From: Candidatus Melainabacteria bacterium
GTDB lineage: Bacteria > Cyanobacteriota > Vampirovibrionia > Obscuribacterales > Obscuribacteraceae
Length of the DNA: 64,000 bases
Assembly (NCBI GenBank): GCA_027451745.1
Contig: DAIDIP010000019.1
Span: 1 to 64,000 of the forward strand
Direction: 5' to 3'
Part shown: in pieces, positions 43,563-53,619 of the stretch
How positions within the stretch are numbered: position 1 is the first letter of the stretch
How the letters are laid out: each line of letters begins with the position of its first letter
Notes under the pieces: generated by a model
Databases searched by the model: none
Seen by the model: only the letters and a program-made list of their open reading frames with translations
What the model was told of the DNA's origin: nothing
Made by a program: the position numbers and the translations under genes

Positions 43563-45239
43563 ATGCTTAACAAGTCTCGTTTACTTTTACTATTTTTACT
43601 AATTGGTTTCGCGATCATCATTGCCAGTCCAGAAGGCTTATTGTCTGGCGCCTTTTCTTTCCCCTTGCAAACACAACAATTAACCAAGCTGTCCGATAAA
43701 ACAACTAATACGCCTTTTGCTATTTTTGAACCCAATACATTGCGTATGAATCTTGGTTGTGAACCACCAAGTTTAGATTGGACAAGAGCAACAGATGCTG
43801 CTTCATTTGATGTTATCGCCAATATCATGGTCGGACTCACTAAATACACGGATAATTTATCCAGCGCCCCATCCTGCGCTCAAAGTTGGGACATCACTGA
43901 TAATGGCAAATGTTATACATTCCATTTAAGACCTGATATTCATTGGTCCGATGGCAAATTACTAACAGCCCATGATTTTGAATATGCTTGGAAGCGCTTG
44001 CTAGATCCACAAACTGCTGCTCCTTATGCCTTTTTTCTATATGATATTAAAAATGCATTTGCTTACAATCAAGGACAAATAAAAGATCCTAATAAATTAG
44101 GCTGCCGAGCTATTGATGATCATACTTTTGTTGTTCATTTAAACCGTCCTATTGCTTATTTTCTCTATCTGACTTCTTTTTGCCCCACCTTCCCGCAGCG
44201 TCAAGACATAATTGAACGCTATGGTAATAACTGGACAAATCCAGGACATTTAATAAGCAATGGTCCTTTTATTCTAAAAAAATGGCAACACGAATACAAA
44301 ATTGAATTAGCTGCTAATCCTTCATACTACGGGCAAGCACCGAGTTTGCAAACAGTAAAAATGTTCATGATCCCAGAACAATCCACTGCTTTTGCTCTAT
44401 ATGAAAACAATCAACTTGATTGTATTGATAATCGCAGCTTCCCTACTTCAGAAATTGAAAAATACAGAAAATCAGAAAACCAGCACGGAGAATACCGTGA
44501 AATTTCTCTATTGCGCGTTAGTTATATAGGCTTCAATATAGACAAAAAACCTTTTGATGATGTTAAAGTTCGCCAAGCCTTTGCCTTCGGTATTGATCGT
44601 GAACGCTTATGCCGAATATTACGTCACGGTGAAAAGCCGCTTGCCAGCCTAATTCCACAGCCTCTTTTAGGATCTGTGCCATTTCAATCTGCACAATCTT
44701 ATAATCCACAACTTGCAAAAAAATTGCTCTCCCAAGCAGGTTATCCTGATGGAAAAAATTTCCCGCAAACATTTTTACTTTATCCTCATCGGGAAGATAC
44801 AAGATTGCTAGTTGAAGCCATACAAGATGAATTAAAGCGCAATTTAAATATTCATGTTGATTTGCTCAATCAAGAATGGCAAGTTTATTTGCAAACTTTG
44901 CGCAATAATACTCCCCCTATGTATCGATACGCTTGGGGCGCAGATTATCCTGACCCTGATACTTTTATGAATTTATTCACTGCCCATAACGGCAATAACA
45001 ATACCCATTGGTCAAATAAACAATACGATCTTCTCGTCAATCAAGCTGGCTGTGAAGCCAATCCGCAAAAACGGGCCCAATTATATAAACAAGCCGATAA
45101 TTTATTATGCAAAGAAGCTGCACCAATTATTCCTATTAATACTGCTGCTCAAAATCTGCTGGTTAAGCCATGGGTACGGGGTATAAGTGCCAATCAACTT
45201 GACTTGCAATTTTTCTCAAATGTAAAAGTAGGAAATTGA
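43563..45239 (+). CDS. Oligopeptide/dipeptide ABC transporter substrate-binding protein
   Basis: A 558-residue periplasmic binding protein of the OppA/DppA (SBP_bac_5) family. A signal peptide (LLLLFLLIGFAIIIAS) is followed by LGCEPPSLDWTRATDA, the family motif region YTFHLRPDIHWSDGKLLTAHDFEYAWKR (given here by its ends WSDGK and AWKRLL), and DVKVRQAFAFGIDRE. No lipobox is evident. Start ATG 43563 is chosen for the signal peptide; AAGGA is very close to it. It leads an operon with two permease genes. Confidence 0.93.
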   Translation: MLNKSRLLLLFLLIGFAIIIASPEGLLSGAFSFPLQTQQLTKLSDKTTNTPFAIFEPNTLRMNLGCEPPSLDWTRATDAASFDVIANIMVGLTKYTDNLSSAPSCAQSWDITDNGKCYTFHLRPDIHWSDGKLLTAHDFEYAWKRLLDPQTAAPYAFFLYDIKNAFAYNQGQIKDPNKLGCRAIDDHTFVVHLNRPIAYFLYLTSFCPTFPQRQDIIERYGNNWTNPGHLISNGPFILKKWQHEYKIELAANPSYYGQAPSLQTVKMFMIPEQSTAFALYENNQLDCIDNRSFPTSEIEKYRKSENQHGEYREISLLRVSYIGFNIDKKPFDDVKVRQAFAFGIDRERLCRILRHGEKPLASLIPQPLLGSVPFQSAQSYNPQLAKKLLSQAGYPDGKNFPQTFLLYPHREDTRLLVEAIQDELKRNLNIHVDLLNQEWQVYLQTLRNNTPPMYRYAWGADYPDPDTFMNLFTAHNGNNNTHWSNKQYDLLVNQAGCEANPQKRAQLYKQADNLLCKEAAPIIPINTAAQNLLVKPWVRGISANQLDLQFFSNVKVGN

Positions 45240-45240
45240 C

Positions 45241-46161
45241 ATGCTCAAATTGATAGTCAAACGAATTTTATTGCTAATACCACTTTTATGGCTCATTGCT
45301 ACTTTGACATTTTTCTTATTGCGCGTTTTACCAGGTGGACCTTTTGATTCAGAAAAAAATCTGCCACCAGAAATAATGGCTAATTTACAAGCAAAATATC
45401 ATTTGGATAAGCCCTTACCACAACAATATTGTTATTACATACAAAGATTGTCCAAAGGTGATTTGGGAATTTCGTATAAATATTTAGATCGATCCGTAAA
45501 TGACATCCTTGCTTCGGCTTTCCCTGTTTCACTTACTTTAGGAATAGCAGCTTTATGTATTGCTATTACTGTAGGCATACCTTTGGGAATATTTGCCGCC
45601 ATCAATAAAGATAATGCAATAGATGCTGCTTGCATTGGCATTGCTACTCTTGGTGTATCCTTGCCAGGCTTTGTTATTGGTGCACTATTAATCTTTGTTT
45701 TTGGCATATGGCTCAAACTTTTGCCAGTAGCCTTGTGGGAATCTGGTTGGCATATAATTCTTCCTGCTCTAACATTAGCTGCTGGGCCAACGGCTTATTT
45801 AGCTCGCCTTACCCGCACAAGCATGCTGGATGCCCTCAATAAAGATTGGGTAAGAACAGCAAGACTTAAAGGACAATCTTATTGGCAAACCATTTTAAAA
45901 CATGTTCTGCGCAATGCTCTGGTTCCGATTATTACCGTCTTAGGACCATTGAGCGCCATTCTAATTACCGGCTCTTTTACTGTTGAATATATTTATGCCG
46001 TCCCTGGCATGGGACGCTTTTTTATTACAGCCGTCAGCAATCGTGACTATGATTTAGTTTTAGGCACAACACTTATTTTTTCTGTTTTGCTTGTTATAGC
46101 AAATACAATAGTAGACATTCTTTATCATGTTCTTGATCCGCGAATTGAAATTACAGACTAA
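45241..46161 (+). CDS. Oligopeptide ABC transporter permease (OppB/DppB type)
   Basis: A 306-residue inner-membrane permease with six helices. The N-terminus LIVKRILLLIPLLWLIATLT and FFLLRVLPGGPFD is typical of OppB. The coupling-loop EAA-type motif appears as DWVRTARLKGQSYWQTILKH, and the C-terminal VEYIYAVPGMGRFFI is conserved. It starts one base after the binding-protein stop. Confidence 0.93.
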   Translation: MLKLIVKRILLLIPLLWLIATLTFFLLRVLPGGPFDSEKNLPPEIMANLQAKYHLDKPLPQQYCYYIQRLSKGDLGISYKYLDRSVNDILASAFPVSLTLGIAALCIAITVGIPLGIFAAINKDNAIDAACIGIATLGVSLPGFVIGALLIFVFGIWLKLLPVALWESGWHIILPALTLAAGPTAYLARLTRTSMLDALNKDWVRTARLKGQSYWQTILKHVLRNALVPIITVLGPLSAILITGSFTVEYIYAVPGMGRFFITAVSNRDYDLVLGTTLIFSVLLVIANTIVDILYHVLDPRIEITD

Positions 46162-46162
46162 T

Positions 46163-46990
46163 ATGCAGCAAACCAAAATACACCTAGCAAAAATAGCCGC
46201 CATTATCATTTTAATAATGTGTGTTGTCGCTATTCTGTCTTCACTGGGATTCTCTTTTACTTCTTATTCATATGATCAAACCAGTGAGTGCATACTTAAA
46301 CCACCTTCTGCTCACCATCTTTTAGGTACAGATGAATTAGGGCGCGATTTACTCACCAGAATAATTTATGGTTCTCAGCTTTCAATAAGCATTGGCTTTC
46401 TTACTGCTATTATAGCATTCCTGGTTGGCACCGCATATGGTTCTATAGCTGGCTTTATTGGTGGGCGAGTTGATACTTTAATGATGCGTGGTATTGATTT
46501 GTTTTATGCTCTACCAGACTTACTTATTATGATTTTGATTGGCATAGTAATTGGCCGAGGAACTTTTGGCATATTATTAGCTTTGGGACTGGTCAGCTGG
46601 ATGGGCACAGCCAGACTTGTACGAGCACAATTTCTTTATCTAAAAAAAGAAGAATTCATAGAAGCAGCCAGGGCTTGCGGTGCTAGTTCTTGGCGGATAA
46701 TTGTAAAACACTTACTGCCTAATGCCTTTGCTCCTATCGTTGTCTCTTTGACGTTTATAGTTCCTTCGGCCATACTTGCTGAATCAACTCTTAGTTTTAT
46801 TGGTCTAGGCTTGTCTCCTCCAGCTTGCAGCTGGGGAACTTTAGCTAGTGAAGGCTGGAGGGCTTTGCGCACCGAACCACATCTGATACTATGGCCAAGT
46901 CTTGCTATTTTTATTGTTGTTCTTAGTTTCAACTTTCTTGGCGACACTCTTGCAGACAAACTTGATCCAAAAAACAAGCTTATAAATTGA
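46163..46990 (+). CDS. Oligopeptide ABC transporter permease (OppC/DppC type)
   Basis: A 275-residue permease with about six helices, start ATG 46163, one base after the preceding stop. It shows HHLLGTDELGRDLLTRIIYG, the EAA loop EEFIEAARACGASSWRII, and ESTLSFIGLGLSPP, all OppC hallmarks. No OppD or OppF ATPase follows; the next genes are unrelated. The ATPases must be encoded elsewhere or shared with another system. Confidence 0.93.
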   Translation: MQQTKIHLAKIAAIIILIMCVVAILSSLGFSFTSYSYDQTSECILKPPSAHHLLGTDELGRDLLTRIIYGSQLSISIGFLTAIIAFLVGTAYGSIAGFIGGRVDTLMMRGIDLFYALPDLLIMILIGIVIGRGTFGILLALGLVSWMGTARLVRAQFLYLKKEEFIEAARACGASSWRIIVKHLLPNAFAPIVVSLTFIVPSAILAESTLSFIGLGLSPPACSWGTLASEGWRALRTEPHLILWPSLAIFIVVLSFNFLGDTLADKLDPKNKLIN

Positions 46991-46991
46991 T

Positions 46992-47867
46992 ATGAAAACC
47001 TTCAATAGAATTTTGGCTTCCATATTTTGTATTCTTTCACTTGCCTGCTCTCAAGCTTTTGCAGCTGGTGATAATGGCTGGGTATTAACCCAACATAGCA
47101 AAGCCTTTGGCGATCAATATTTATATATAAGTACGCGCGGCGTAAAATGTTTCAATCCAAAACAAGGCATAGGTTGGATAACACAAGCACCAAATTGGAA
47201 TATCACTTTTTTCAATGAAAAGACAGCTGTGTTTTATCCACTTTCTTCAGCAACCTGGAAAAAAAAGATGGTTCAAAACGGCTTAATACCATCCAATATC
47301 AATTGGTCTAAAGTTAGCAGCGGATCAATTGCCGGACTTAAAGCTACTAAATATCAAATGACCAATAATGTCACTAATCAAGAAACAAATAGTAAAGCTA
47401 AATGGCAGTCTGCAATATATTGGCTAGCTGACAATATTAATGTACCCGCTAGCTTGTCTCAGTTAATAAGCATTGCTTCTGGACTGCCTGCTTCTGATTC
47501 AGTGCCATTACAGTTAAGCTATCGCAATCAAAACGGACAAAGCGACACCCTGCTAAGTACCTACCACCAACAAAGCTGTACTATCCCCGATTCATATTTT
47601 TATCTTCCTCGTAGTTACAAAATAGCTAAAAATGAGGTGGAAGTCTTAATGAGTCAAGAAAACAAGTCTTTGCTCAATGATTTAGCAAATGATTTATCTC
47701 ATGACAACAGCCCAGTCCGGGGAAATTCACCTGCTTCTATTATTTCAAAACAACACCCAGAATTGTCACTCGATAAAATGCCTAATCAAGTTGCTCTGCC
47801 CGGTGGTAAAACAGTGACCAAAGAACAAGTAAGTAATTTTCTCAAACAATTAAAAGAAACCCGATAG
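46992..47867 (+). CDS. Secreted protein of unknown function
   Basis: A 291-residue protein with a signal peptide (ILASIFCILSLACSQAFA). The mature part is rich in aromatic residues and beta strands (GDQYLYISTRGVKCFNPKQG, WNITFFNEKTAVFYPLSSAT), with a polar helical C-terminus. The pattern resembles outer-surface or lipoprotein-carrier-like beta proteins but no family was recognised. It begins one base after the permease stop, so it is probably translated from the same message. Confidence 0.65.
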   Translation: MKTFNRILASIFCILSLACSQAFAAGDNGWVLTQHSKAFGDQYLYISTRGVKCFNPKQGIGWITQAPNWNITFFNEKTAVFYPLSSATWKKKMVQNGLIPSNINWSKVSSGSIAGLKATKYQMTNNVTNQETNSKAKWQSAIYWLADNINVPASLSQLISIASGLPASDSVPLQLSYRNQNGQSDTLLSTYHQQSCTIPDSYFYLPRSYKIAKNEVEVLMSQENKSLLNDLANDLSHDNSPVRGNSPASIISKQHPELSLDKMPNQVALPGGKTVTKEQVSNFLKQLKETR

Positions 47868-47877
47868 GACTTTAGCT

Positions 47878-48531
47878 ATGCTCTCTCTATTTCCATCACA
47901 ACAAAATAAAATACCCGCCATAAGTTTATTTATAGTGCATGCTATTTTTTTTGCCAGTATTCTTTTCACATATTTGCATAGCAACGCCGAATTAGAAAAA
48001 CAAGTTAAGACTCAACAAATTATTGCCTCCACAACCACCTTATCTAAACTTTACTACGATGCTGGTTTAGCAATTGGTGCTTATAGCCTTACTAAAAACG
48101 AAATGTTTTCAGAGCGTGCCCAAAAACTCATTGAACAAATTCCAGTCGCTTTAAAAAATTTAGAAACCCAAACTGAAGAGCAACCAGTCAAAGAAATAAA
48201 ATTCACTGACATAAAATCAGCCGCTCAGCAAGGATTAAATGAACTAGAGATTGCCAAAAAAGCCATAAGCAATAGCCCTTCATCTTTGTTGAGTTCTGAA
48301 CAAATTGAGATACGAGGCGCTTACAAAAAAATCAAAACTATTTCTGACGAATTACAGACTAAATTAGACAAATTATCTGAGGGCGAACAAAAACTTTCCA
48401 GAAATTGTCCTGAACATATAAGGTTATTTCAGTTACTATTAATAACTACATTCATATTTTATGTTAGTTTCAATTACACTATTCAGCGCAAACTTACGGA
48501 CCTCGTTTGTCGCTTAGCACACAACACTTGA
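47878..48531 (+). CDS. Orphan CHASE3-like membrane sensor fragment
   Basis: A 217-residue protein with an N-terminal membrane helix (ISLFIVHAIFFASILFTYLH), about 140 residues of helical extracytoplasmic sequence (STTTLSKLYYDAGLAIGAYS, IRGAYKKIKTISDELQTKLD), and a second membrane helix (LFQLLLITTFIFYVSFNYTI). This is the layout of a CHASE3 sensor. It ends about 15 residues after the second helix, with no HAMP or kinase. It is either a truncated receptor or a standalone sensor. Confidence 0.6.
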   Translation: MLSLFPSQQNKIPAISLFIVHAIFFASILFTYLHSNAELEKQVKTQQIIASTTTLSKLYYDAGLAIGAYSLTKNEMFSERAQKLIEQIPVALKNLETQTEEQPVKEIKFTDIKSAAQQGLNELEIAKKAISNSPSSLLSSEQIEIRGAYKKIKTISDELQTKLDKLSEGEQKLSRNCPEHIRLFQLLLITTFIFYVSFNYTIQRKLTDLVCRLAHNT

Positions 48532-48586
48532 GCCGCATTCATTATCGTTTATGATTGCCCAGAGCTCAGGAGACACAATTTAGACC

Positions 48587-49603
48587 ATGACAAAAACACC
48601 AAAAATTTCTATTATTGGAGCTGGCAGCTGGGGACTAACTTTAAGCTGGCTTTTTTCTCAAGCAAACAACAATGTTTTTCTTTATTCTCGCAATAAAGAA
48701 AAAATAGAAACTTTAACTGCAAGCCATAAATTAGCAAAGCCTGTTAAAGTCATCTTCGATCCTAAAACTATAACTTTCACAAATGATTTAGCAGAAGCAA
48801 TTGTTGATACACAAATAATTCTTTTTTGTTGTACGTCTCAATCTTTGCGCGAAGCAACACGCACTTTAGCTAAACATTTATTGCACAATCCAAATCCGCA
48901 GCGCAAGCCCATTTTGGTTAGTGCCGTCAAAGGGCTCGAGCTAGATTCATTAAAACGCATGTCTGAAATTATTGAGAAAGAAATCCCTCAGCATCAAATT
49001 TGTGTTCTTTCTGGTCCTAATTTAGCCAAAGAGATTCTACAAGGTTTACCTACAGCAACTGTTATTGCCAGTACAAATATTGATTCTGCTGCTAAAGTAC
49101 AACAAATTCTTTCTGTATCCAAATTCAGACTTTATACAAATACAGATGTCATAGGCGTCGAATTAGGTGGCACACTGAAAAATGTTATCGCCATTGCTGC
49201 TGGCTGCGTAGATGGATTAAATCTTGGCGCTAATGCTAAAGCCGCATTAATCACTCGTGGCTTAGCTGAAATGAGCAGACTGGCTGTTTATTTAGGCGCA
49301 AAACAAAGTACTTTAAGTGGACTAGCAGGGATGGGTGATTTGCTCGCCACGTGCACAAGTCCTTTGTCTCGCAACTACCATTTGGGCATGGAAATGGCTA
49401 AAGGTAAATCATTGCAAAGCGTATTAAAAGAGACAGGGGCGATTATTGAGGGCATCAACACCACTGAGGCAGTTTGTAAGTTAAGTAAAAAACTGAATAT
49501 TGAGCTGCCTATTGCTAAACTAGTACAAGCATTTATAGATGGCTCGCTTTCTCCAACTGAAGCCATTATGACTTTGATGAATAGACCGCTTGTAAGTGAA
49601 TGA
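48587..49603 (+). CDS. gpsA: Glycerol-3-phosphate dehydrogenase [NAD(P)+]
   Basis: Reduces dihydroxyacetone phosphate to sn-glycerol 3-phosphate for phospholipids. The 338 residues show the Rossmann motif IIGAGSWGLTLSWL, LSGPNLAKEI, VELGGTLKNVIAIAAG with the catalytic Lys, and GLAGMGDLLATCTSPLSRNY. The N-terminal loop has GAGSWG where many have GAGAWG. Its TGA comes four bases before the likely start of the glycosyltransferase gene. Confidence 0.96.
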   Translation: MTKTPKISIIGAGSWGLTLSWLFSQANNNVFLYSRNKEKIETLTASHKLAKPVKVIFDPKTITFTNDLAEAIVDTQIILFCCTSQSLREATRTLAKHLLHNPNPQRKPILVSAVKGLELDSLKRMSEIIEKEIPQHQICVLSGPNLAKEILQGLPTATVIASTNIDSAAKVQQILSVSKFRLYTNTDVIGVELGGTLKNVIAIAAGCVDGLNLGANAKAALITRGLAEMSRLAVYLGAKQSTLSGLAGMGDLLATCTSPLSRNYHLGMEMAKGKSLQSVLKETGAIIEGINTTEAVCKLSKKLNIELPIAKLVQAFIDGSLSPTEAIMTLMNRPLVSE

Positions 49604-49607
49604 TTTA

Positions 49608-50867
49608 ATGAGCACCAATAATAGACTTTTGATGTTGTCATGGGAATACCCTCCCCGGGTTATTGGTGGTTTAGCACGCGTAGTTGCCTCCCTATCCAAA
49701 GAATTATCTTTAACCGGTTGGGATGTTCATGTTATAACAGCTGATCATCCAGACACCTCTGAATATGAATTAGACGGGCAAGTCAAAGTCCACAGGATAA
49801 AAAATCAAACTGACACTACTCCTGATTTTCTTAGCTGGGTTAGCCGTTTAAATATTGGCATGCTGCAATATGCAATCCAATTGCACCAGCAAAATCCATT
49901 CTCTATTATCCATGCCCATGACTGGATGGTCACTGATGCTGCTTGGACAATGAAAATTGGCTTTGGTGTACCGCTTGTAGCTACTATGCATGCCACAGAA
50001 GCCGGACGTATGCATGGCATTCATACTGATCTGCAACGTTATATTCACCAAGTCGAATGGCGTCTTACTTACGAATCTTGGCGAGTAATAATAAACAGTC
50101 ATCATATGCAGGCTGAATTAAAAAATCTTTTCTCCTTGCCAGATAACAAAACAATAGTTATCCCTAACGGTACAGATCCAAAAAGTTTTGCAATTAATTT
50201 TGATTGTCAGCATTTAAGAAATTCAATTGCTGCTCCCAATCAACGTATCGTTCTTTATGTCGGTCGCCTAGTGCGAGAAAAGGGCGTGCAAGTAATGTTA
50301 GATGCAGCATCTAACATTTTATCTGCTTGTCCAGAGACAAAGTTTTTAATTGTTGGCACCGGTTATTTTATGGACGAACTCAAACAACAAGCTCATCACC
50401 TTGGCATTAATGATCAAGTAAATTTTCTTGGCTATGTGGATGACGATGAACTAAAAAGACTATACAATATTGCCGATGTAGTTTGCATTCCAAGCTTATA
50501 TGAGCCTTTTGGAATTGTAGCCTTAGAAGCAATGGCAGCCAAAGTGCCTGTCGTAACTTCAGATACAGGTGGCTTACGCGACTTTGTTGAACATATGGTG
50601 ACCGGCATAACTACATACACTGGAGACTCTGGCAGCCTTGCCTGGGGTATTTTAGAAATACTAAGAAATCCCGAACTGGGCAAATACATTAGCCATGAAG
50701 CCTATGATCGCGTATTAAAGATCTACAACTGGCAAGTCATAGCTAAACAAACAAGCAAAATCTATACTGAAGTAATTGATGAAGCCAAACGCACATTCGA
50801 CACTTCAGCGACAAACAAAAACACAATATCACCAAGGTTAGCCCCTAGTTCTGTTCAAAACAAGTGA
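49608..50867 (+). CDS. GT4/GT5-type glycosyltransferase
   Basis: A 419-residue GT-B enzyme. The N-terminal LMLSWEYPPRVIGGLARVVA is typical of starch-synthase-like and GT4 proteins. The C-terminal donor site has VLYVGRLVREKGVQVML, CIPSLYEPFGIVALEAMAAK and VTSDTGGL, including the E-x7-E motif. It probably adds a sugar from a nucleotide donor to a polysaccharide. Start ATG 49608 is preferred; an in-frame GTG at 49596 overlaps gpsA. The next gene makes or regulates a sugar nucleotide. Confidence 0.88.
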   Translation: MSTNNRLLMLSWEYPPRVIGGLARVVASLSKELSLTGWDVHVITADHPDTSEYELDGQVKVHRIKNQTDTTPDFLSWVSRLNIGMLQYAIQLHQQNPFSIIHAHDWMVTDAAWTMKIGFGVPLVATMHATEAGRMHGIHTDLQRYIHQVEWRLTYESWRVIINSHHMQAELKNLFSLPDNKTIVIPNGTDPKSFAINFDCQHLRNSIAAPNQRIVLYVGRLVREKGVQVMLDAASNILSACPETKFLIVGTGYFMDELKQQAHHLGINDQVNFLGYVDDDELKRLYNIADVVCIPSLYEPFGIVALEAMAAKVPVVTSDTGGLRDFVEHMVTGITTYTGDSGSLAWGILEILRNPELGKYISHEAYDRVLKIYNWQVIAKQTSKIYTEVIDEAKRTFDTSATNKNTISPRLAPSSVQNK

Positions 50868-50885
50868 CAAAGTAGAGGTGTTTTT

Positions 50886-53453
50886 ATGAAAGCAGTCATT
50901 ATGGCCGGAGGATCTGGAACAAGATTAAGGCCATTGACTAGCACTTTGCCAAAGCCTATGGTTCCAGTCGCTAACAAACCAATGGCTGAGCATATTGTAA
51001 ATCTTCTCAAAGATCAGGGCTTTAACGACGTTATTTTCACTCTGCATTATTTGCCAGATATTATACGCAATTATTTTGCTGATGGTTCTGACTGCGGCAT
51101 CAAAATTGGTTACTCAGTTGAAGAAGGCAGCCCTCTTGGTACAGCTGGTTGCGTTAAAGTCATTCAAGATAAACTTGATTCAACTTTTCTTGTTATTTCA
51201 GGTGACTGTCTAACAGACATAGATTTGAAAGCAGCTGTAAAATATCACAAAGAAAAGAAAAGCAAAGCTACTATTATATTGAAGCGGGTAGAGAATCCGG
51301 TTGAATACGGTGTAGTTATCACTGACTCTGAATCTCGCATACAAAGATTTGTCGAAAAACCCAGTGCTAGTGAAATCTTTTCTGACACGGTTAACACCGG
51401 CATTTATATTCTTGAACCAGAAGTTTTACTCTATGTAGTAATGGGACGCGAACAAGATTTTGCCAACGATCTTTTTCCACTCCTTTTGCTTCGCAATGAG
51501 CCAATTTATGGTTATGTAGCAGATGGTTATTGGTGTGATATAGGCAATCTTCAAGTTTATAGACAAGCCCATCGCGATATTTTAGATGGAAAAGTTAAAG
51601 TAAGCATAGATGCTCCACAAATTAAGCCAGGCATATGGGTTGGTGAAGGCACACAAATAGATTCTAGTGTGAGCCTGGAAGCACCAACTCTAATTGGTCG
51701 CAATTGTCGCATCGGCAGAGGAACAGCTGTCGAGCCATATACAACTATTGGCGATAATGTCCTTATTCAAGAAAAAGTAGTTCTAAGGCGTCCTATTATT
51801 TGGTCCAACAATTATATTGGTAATCAAAGCTCACTTAAAGCTTGTGTGATTTGTCACAATGCCACTATTCACAATCAGGCAGAAATTTTAGAAGGTGCAA
51901 TTATTGGCTCCAACTCTTCAGTTGGGCAAGAAGCACTTATTAATCCTGATGTTCGTTTATGGCCAGATAAAGTTGTCGAATCTGGCGCTAAAGTTATTGA
52001 ATCACTTATATGGGGCACTCGTGCTCCAAGATCATTATTTGGTACACACGGTGTTCAAGGCTTAGCGAACATAGATATCACCGCTGAATTTGCCGTTAAA
52101 TTGGCAGCTGCATATGGTGCTACTCTGAAGTCTGGACCAGTTCTTGTAAGCCGGGATTACTGGCAAGTAAGTCAAATGCTCTCTAGAGCTATTACTGCTG
52201 GCCTTACATCGGTTGGCATTGAAGTACAAAACCTGGAGTCAATGCCTATTCCTATTTCTCGCTATTATGTAAAAATTCAAAGAGCAAGTGGTTTAGTACA
52301 TGTCCGTGTTTCTCAACATGTTCCAGACAAAGTGACCATTGAATTTTTTGATAATGAGGGACTGGCGATTAGCAAAGCCATGGAAAGAAAAATAGAAACT
52401 ACATTCTTCAAAGAAGATTCTCCTCGTTGTTTACCAGCTGATGTCGGTAATTTAAATTATCCAAGCCGTGTCCGTGAATATTATATGGATGAATTCCTTA
52501 AACATATAAAAGGACAAGTATTTGAAGAAGACAAAGTAGCTTTTTGTATTGTGCCTGGTTCTAATTACATGCGTAAAACTAAAAGTGGAGAAATTTCCAC
52601 CCAAGCACCACGGGTGGTGATAGACTATGCTATGGCTGAAACAGGAGCTATTTTGCCAGAACTACTTGGGCAAGTAGGCATAGAAACAGTTGTTTTAAAC
52701 TCATCCATTCGCAACACACCGCCTCGTCATGAAGAAAGAATGGCAATGCGTAAACAATTAGCAGATGTTGTTAAAGCATTGAACGCCGAACTAGGCGCTC
52801 AAATTGGCCGTAATGGTGAACAAATAACACTCGTTGACGAAACAGGAAAAATCATAAGAGGCGAATTACTTTTAGCAGTCATTGCCGATATTATTTTGCG
52901 TGATAAGCCAAGGAGAAGTATCGTCGTACCTGTTAATTCGAGCTCTTCCATAGATAGAATTGCTGCTCGCTATGGTTGCAGGGTTGTCCGCTGCAAAGCT
53001 TCTGAAACAGAAATAGGCATTACTACAGCCAAATTGGATGATGCAGTCCTTGGCGGTAGCGCCAACGGCTGTTTTATTTTTCCTGAATTCCAACGTGGTT
53101 ATGACGGTATGTTTGCGCTTGGACAAGTACTTGAACATTTGACTTTCCAAGGACGCACTTTGCATGAAGCAGTAGCCGATTTGCCGCCCTTGGTTTATCA
53201 AGTTGATTCAGTTCACTGTCCTTGGGAAAGGAAAGGTCGCTTAATGCGATTACTAGTTGAAAAACATCACAATCGCCCCATGGAATTATTAGATGGCGTC
53301 AAAATTCAAACTCGTCCTGAACACTGGGTCTTAGTGCTACCTGACGCTGTTGAGCCCTTTGTACATATCTACGCCGATGGACTAGATTCGCAACATACTT
53401 CCTCGGACCTTAAGGAATACACTCAGTTAGTGCGTCATTTACAAACTGTTTAA
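50886..53453 (+). CDS. NDP-sugar pyrophosphorylase fused to a degenerate phosphohexomutase
   Basis: An 855-residue fusion. Residues 1-235 are a nucleotidyltransferase (AVIMAGGSGTRLRPLT, LPKPMVPVANKPM, ISGDCLTDID, VEKPSASE). Left-handed beta-helix repeats follow (about 250-370), then a phosphohexomutase-like region. The mutase catalytic serine loop (TASHNP type) reads VSQHVPD, and the DGDGDR metal loop appears as GRNGEQ, so mutase chemistry is doubtful. Cyanobacterial relatives are annotated as mannose-1-phosphate guanylyltransferases. It follows the glycosyltransferase gene by 18 bases, pointing to glycan synthesis. Confidence 0.88.
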   Translation: MKAVIMAGGSGTRLRPLTSTLPKPMVPVANKPMAEHIVNLLKDQGFNDVIFTLHYLPDIIRNYFADGSDCGIKIGYSVEEGSPLGTAGCVKVIQDKLDSTFLVISGDCLTDIDLKAAVKYHKEKKSKATIILKRVENPVEYGVVITDSESRIQRFVEKPSASEIFSDTVNTGIYILEPEVLLYVVMGREQDFANDLFPLLLLRNEPIYGYVADGYWCDIGNLQVYRQAHRDILDGKVKVSIDAPQIKPGIWVGEGTQIDSSVSLEAPTLIGRNCRIGRGTAVEPYTTIGDNVLIQEKVVLRRPIIWSNNYIGNQSSLKACVICHNATIHNQAEILEGAIIGSNSSVGQEALINPDVRLWPDKVVESGAKVIESLIWGTRAPRSLFGTHGVQGLANIDITAEFAVKLAAAYGATLKSGPVLVSRDYWQVSQMLSRAITAGLTSVGIEVQNLESMPIPISRYYVKIQRASGLVHVRVSQHVPDKVTIEFFDNEGLAISKAMERKIETTFFKEDSPRCLPADVGNLNYPSRVREYYMDEFLKHIKGQVFEEDKVAFCIVPGSNYMRKTKSGEISTQAPRVVIDYAMAETGAILPELLGQVGIETVVLNSSIRNTPPRHEERMAMRKQLADVVKALNAELGAQIGRNGEQITLVDETGKIIRGELLLAVIADIILRDKPRRSIVVPVNSSSSIDRIAARYGCRVVRCKASETEIGITTAKLDDAVLGGSANGCFIFPEFQRGYDGMFALGQVLEHLTFQGRTLHEAVADLPPLVYQVDSVHCPWERKGRLMRLLVEKHHNRPMELLDGVKIQTRPEHWVLVLPDAVEPFVHIYADGLDSQHTSSDLKEYTQLVRHLQTV

Positions 53454-53619
53454 ATGACCCTCAAACAAGCGCTTGAGCCAGCTGCAAGCAAACCTTAATC
53501 TGAAACGATAGAATTTACCCTGATATTTAGTTATGATTAAAACATATACTAGTTTCAGATTTACAAGTTAAAAATCAGGGCATATTAAATGGTGATTGAG
53601 TAAGGCGTGGAGGGCTAAA

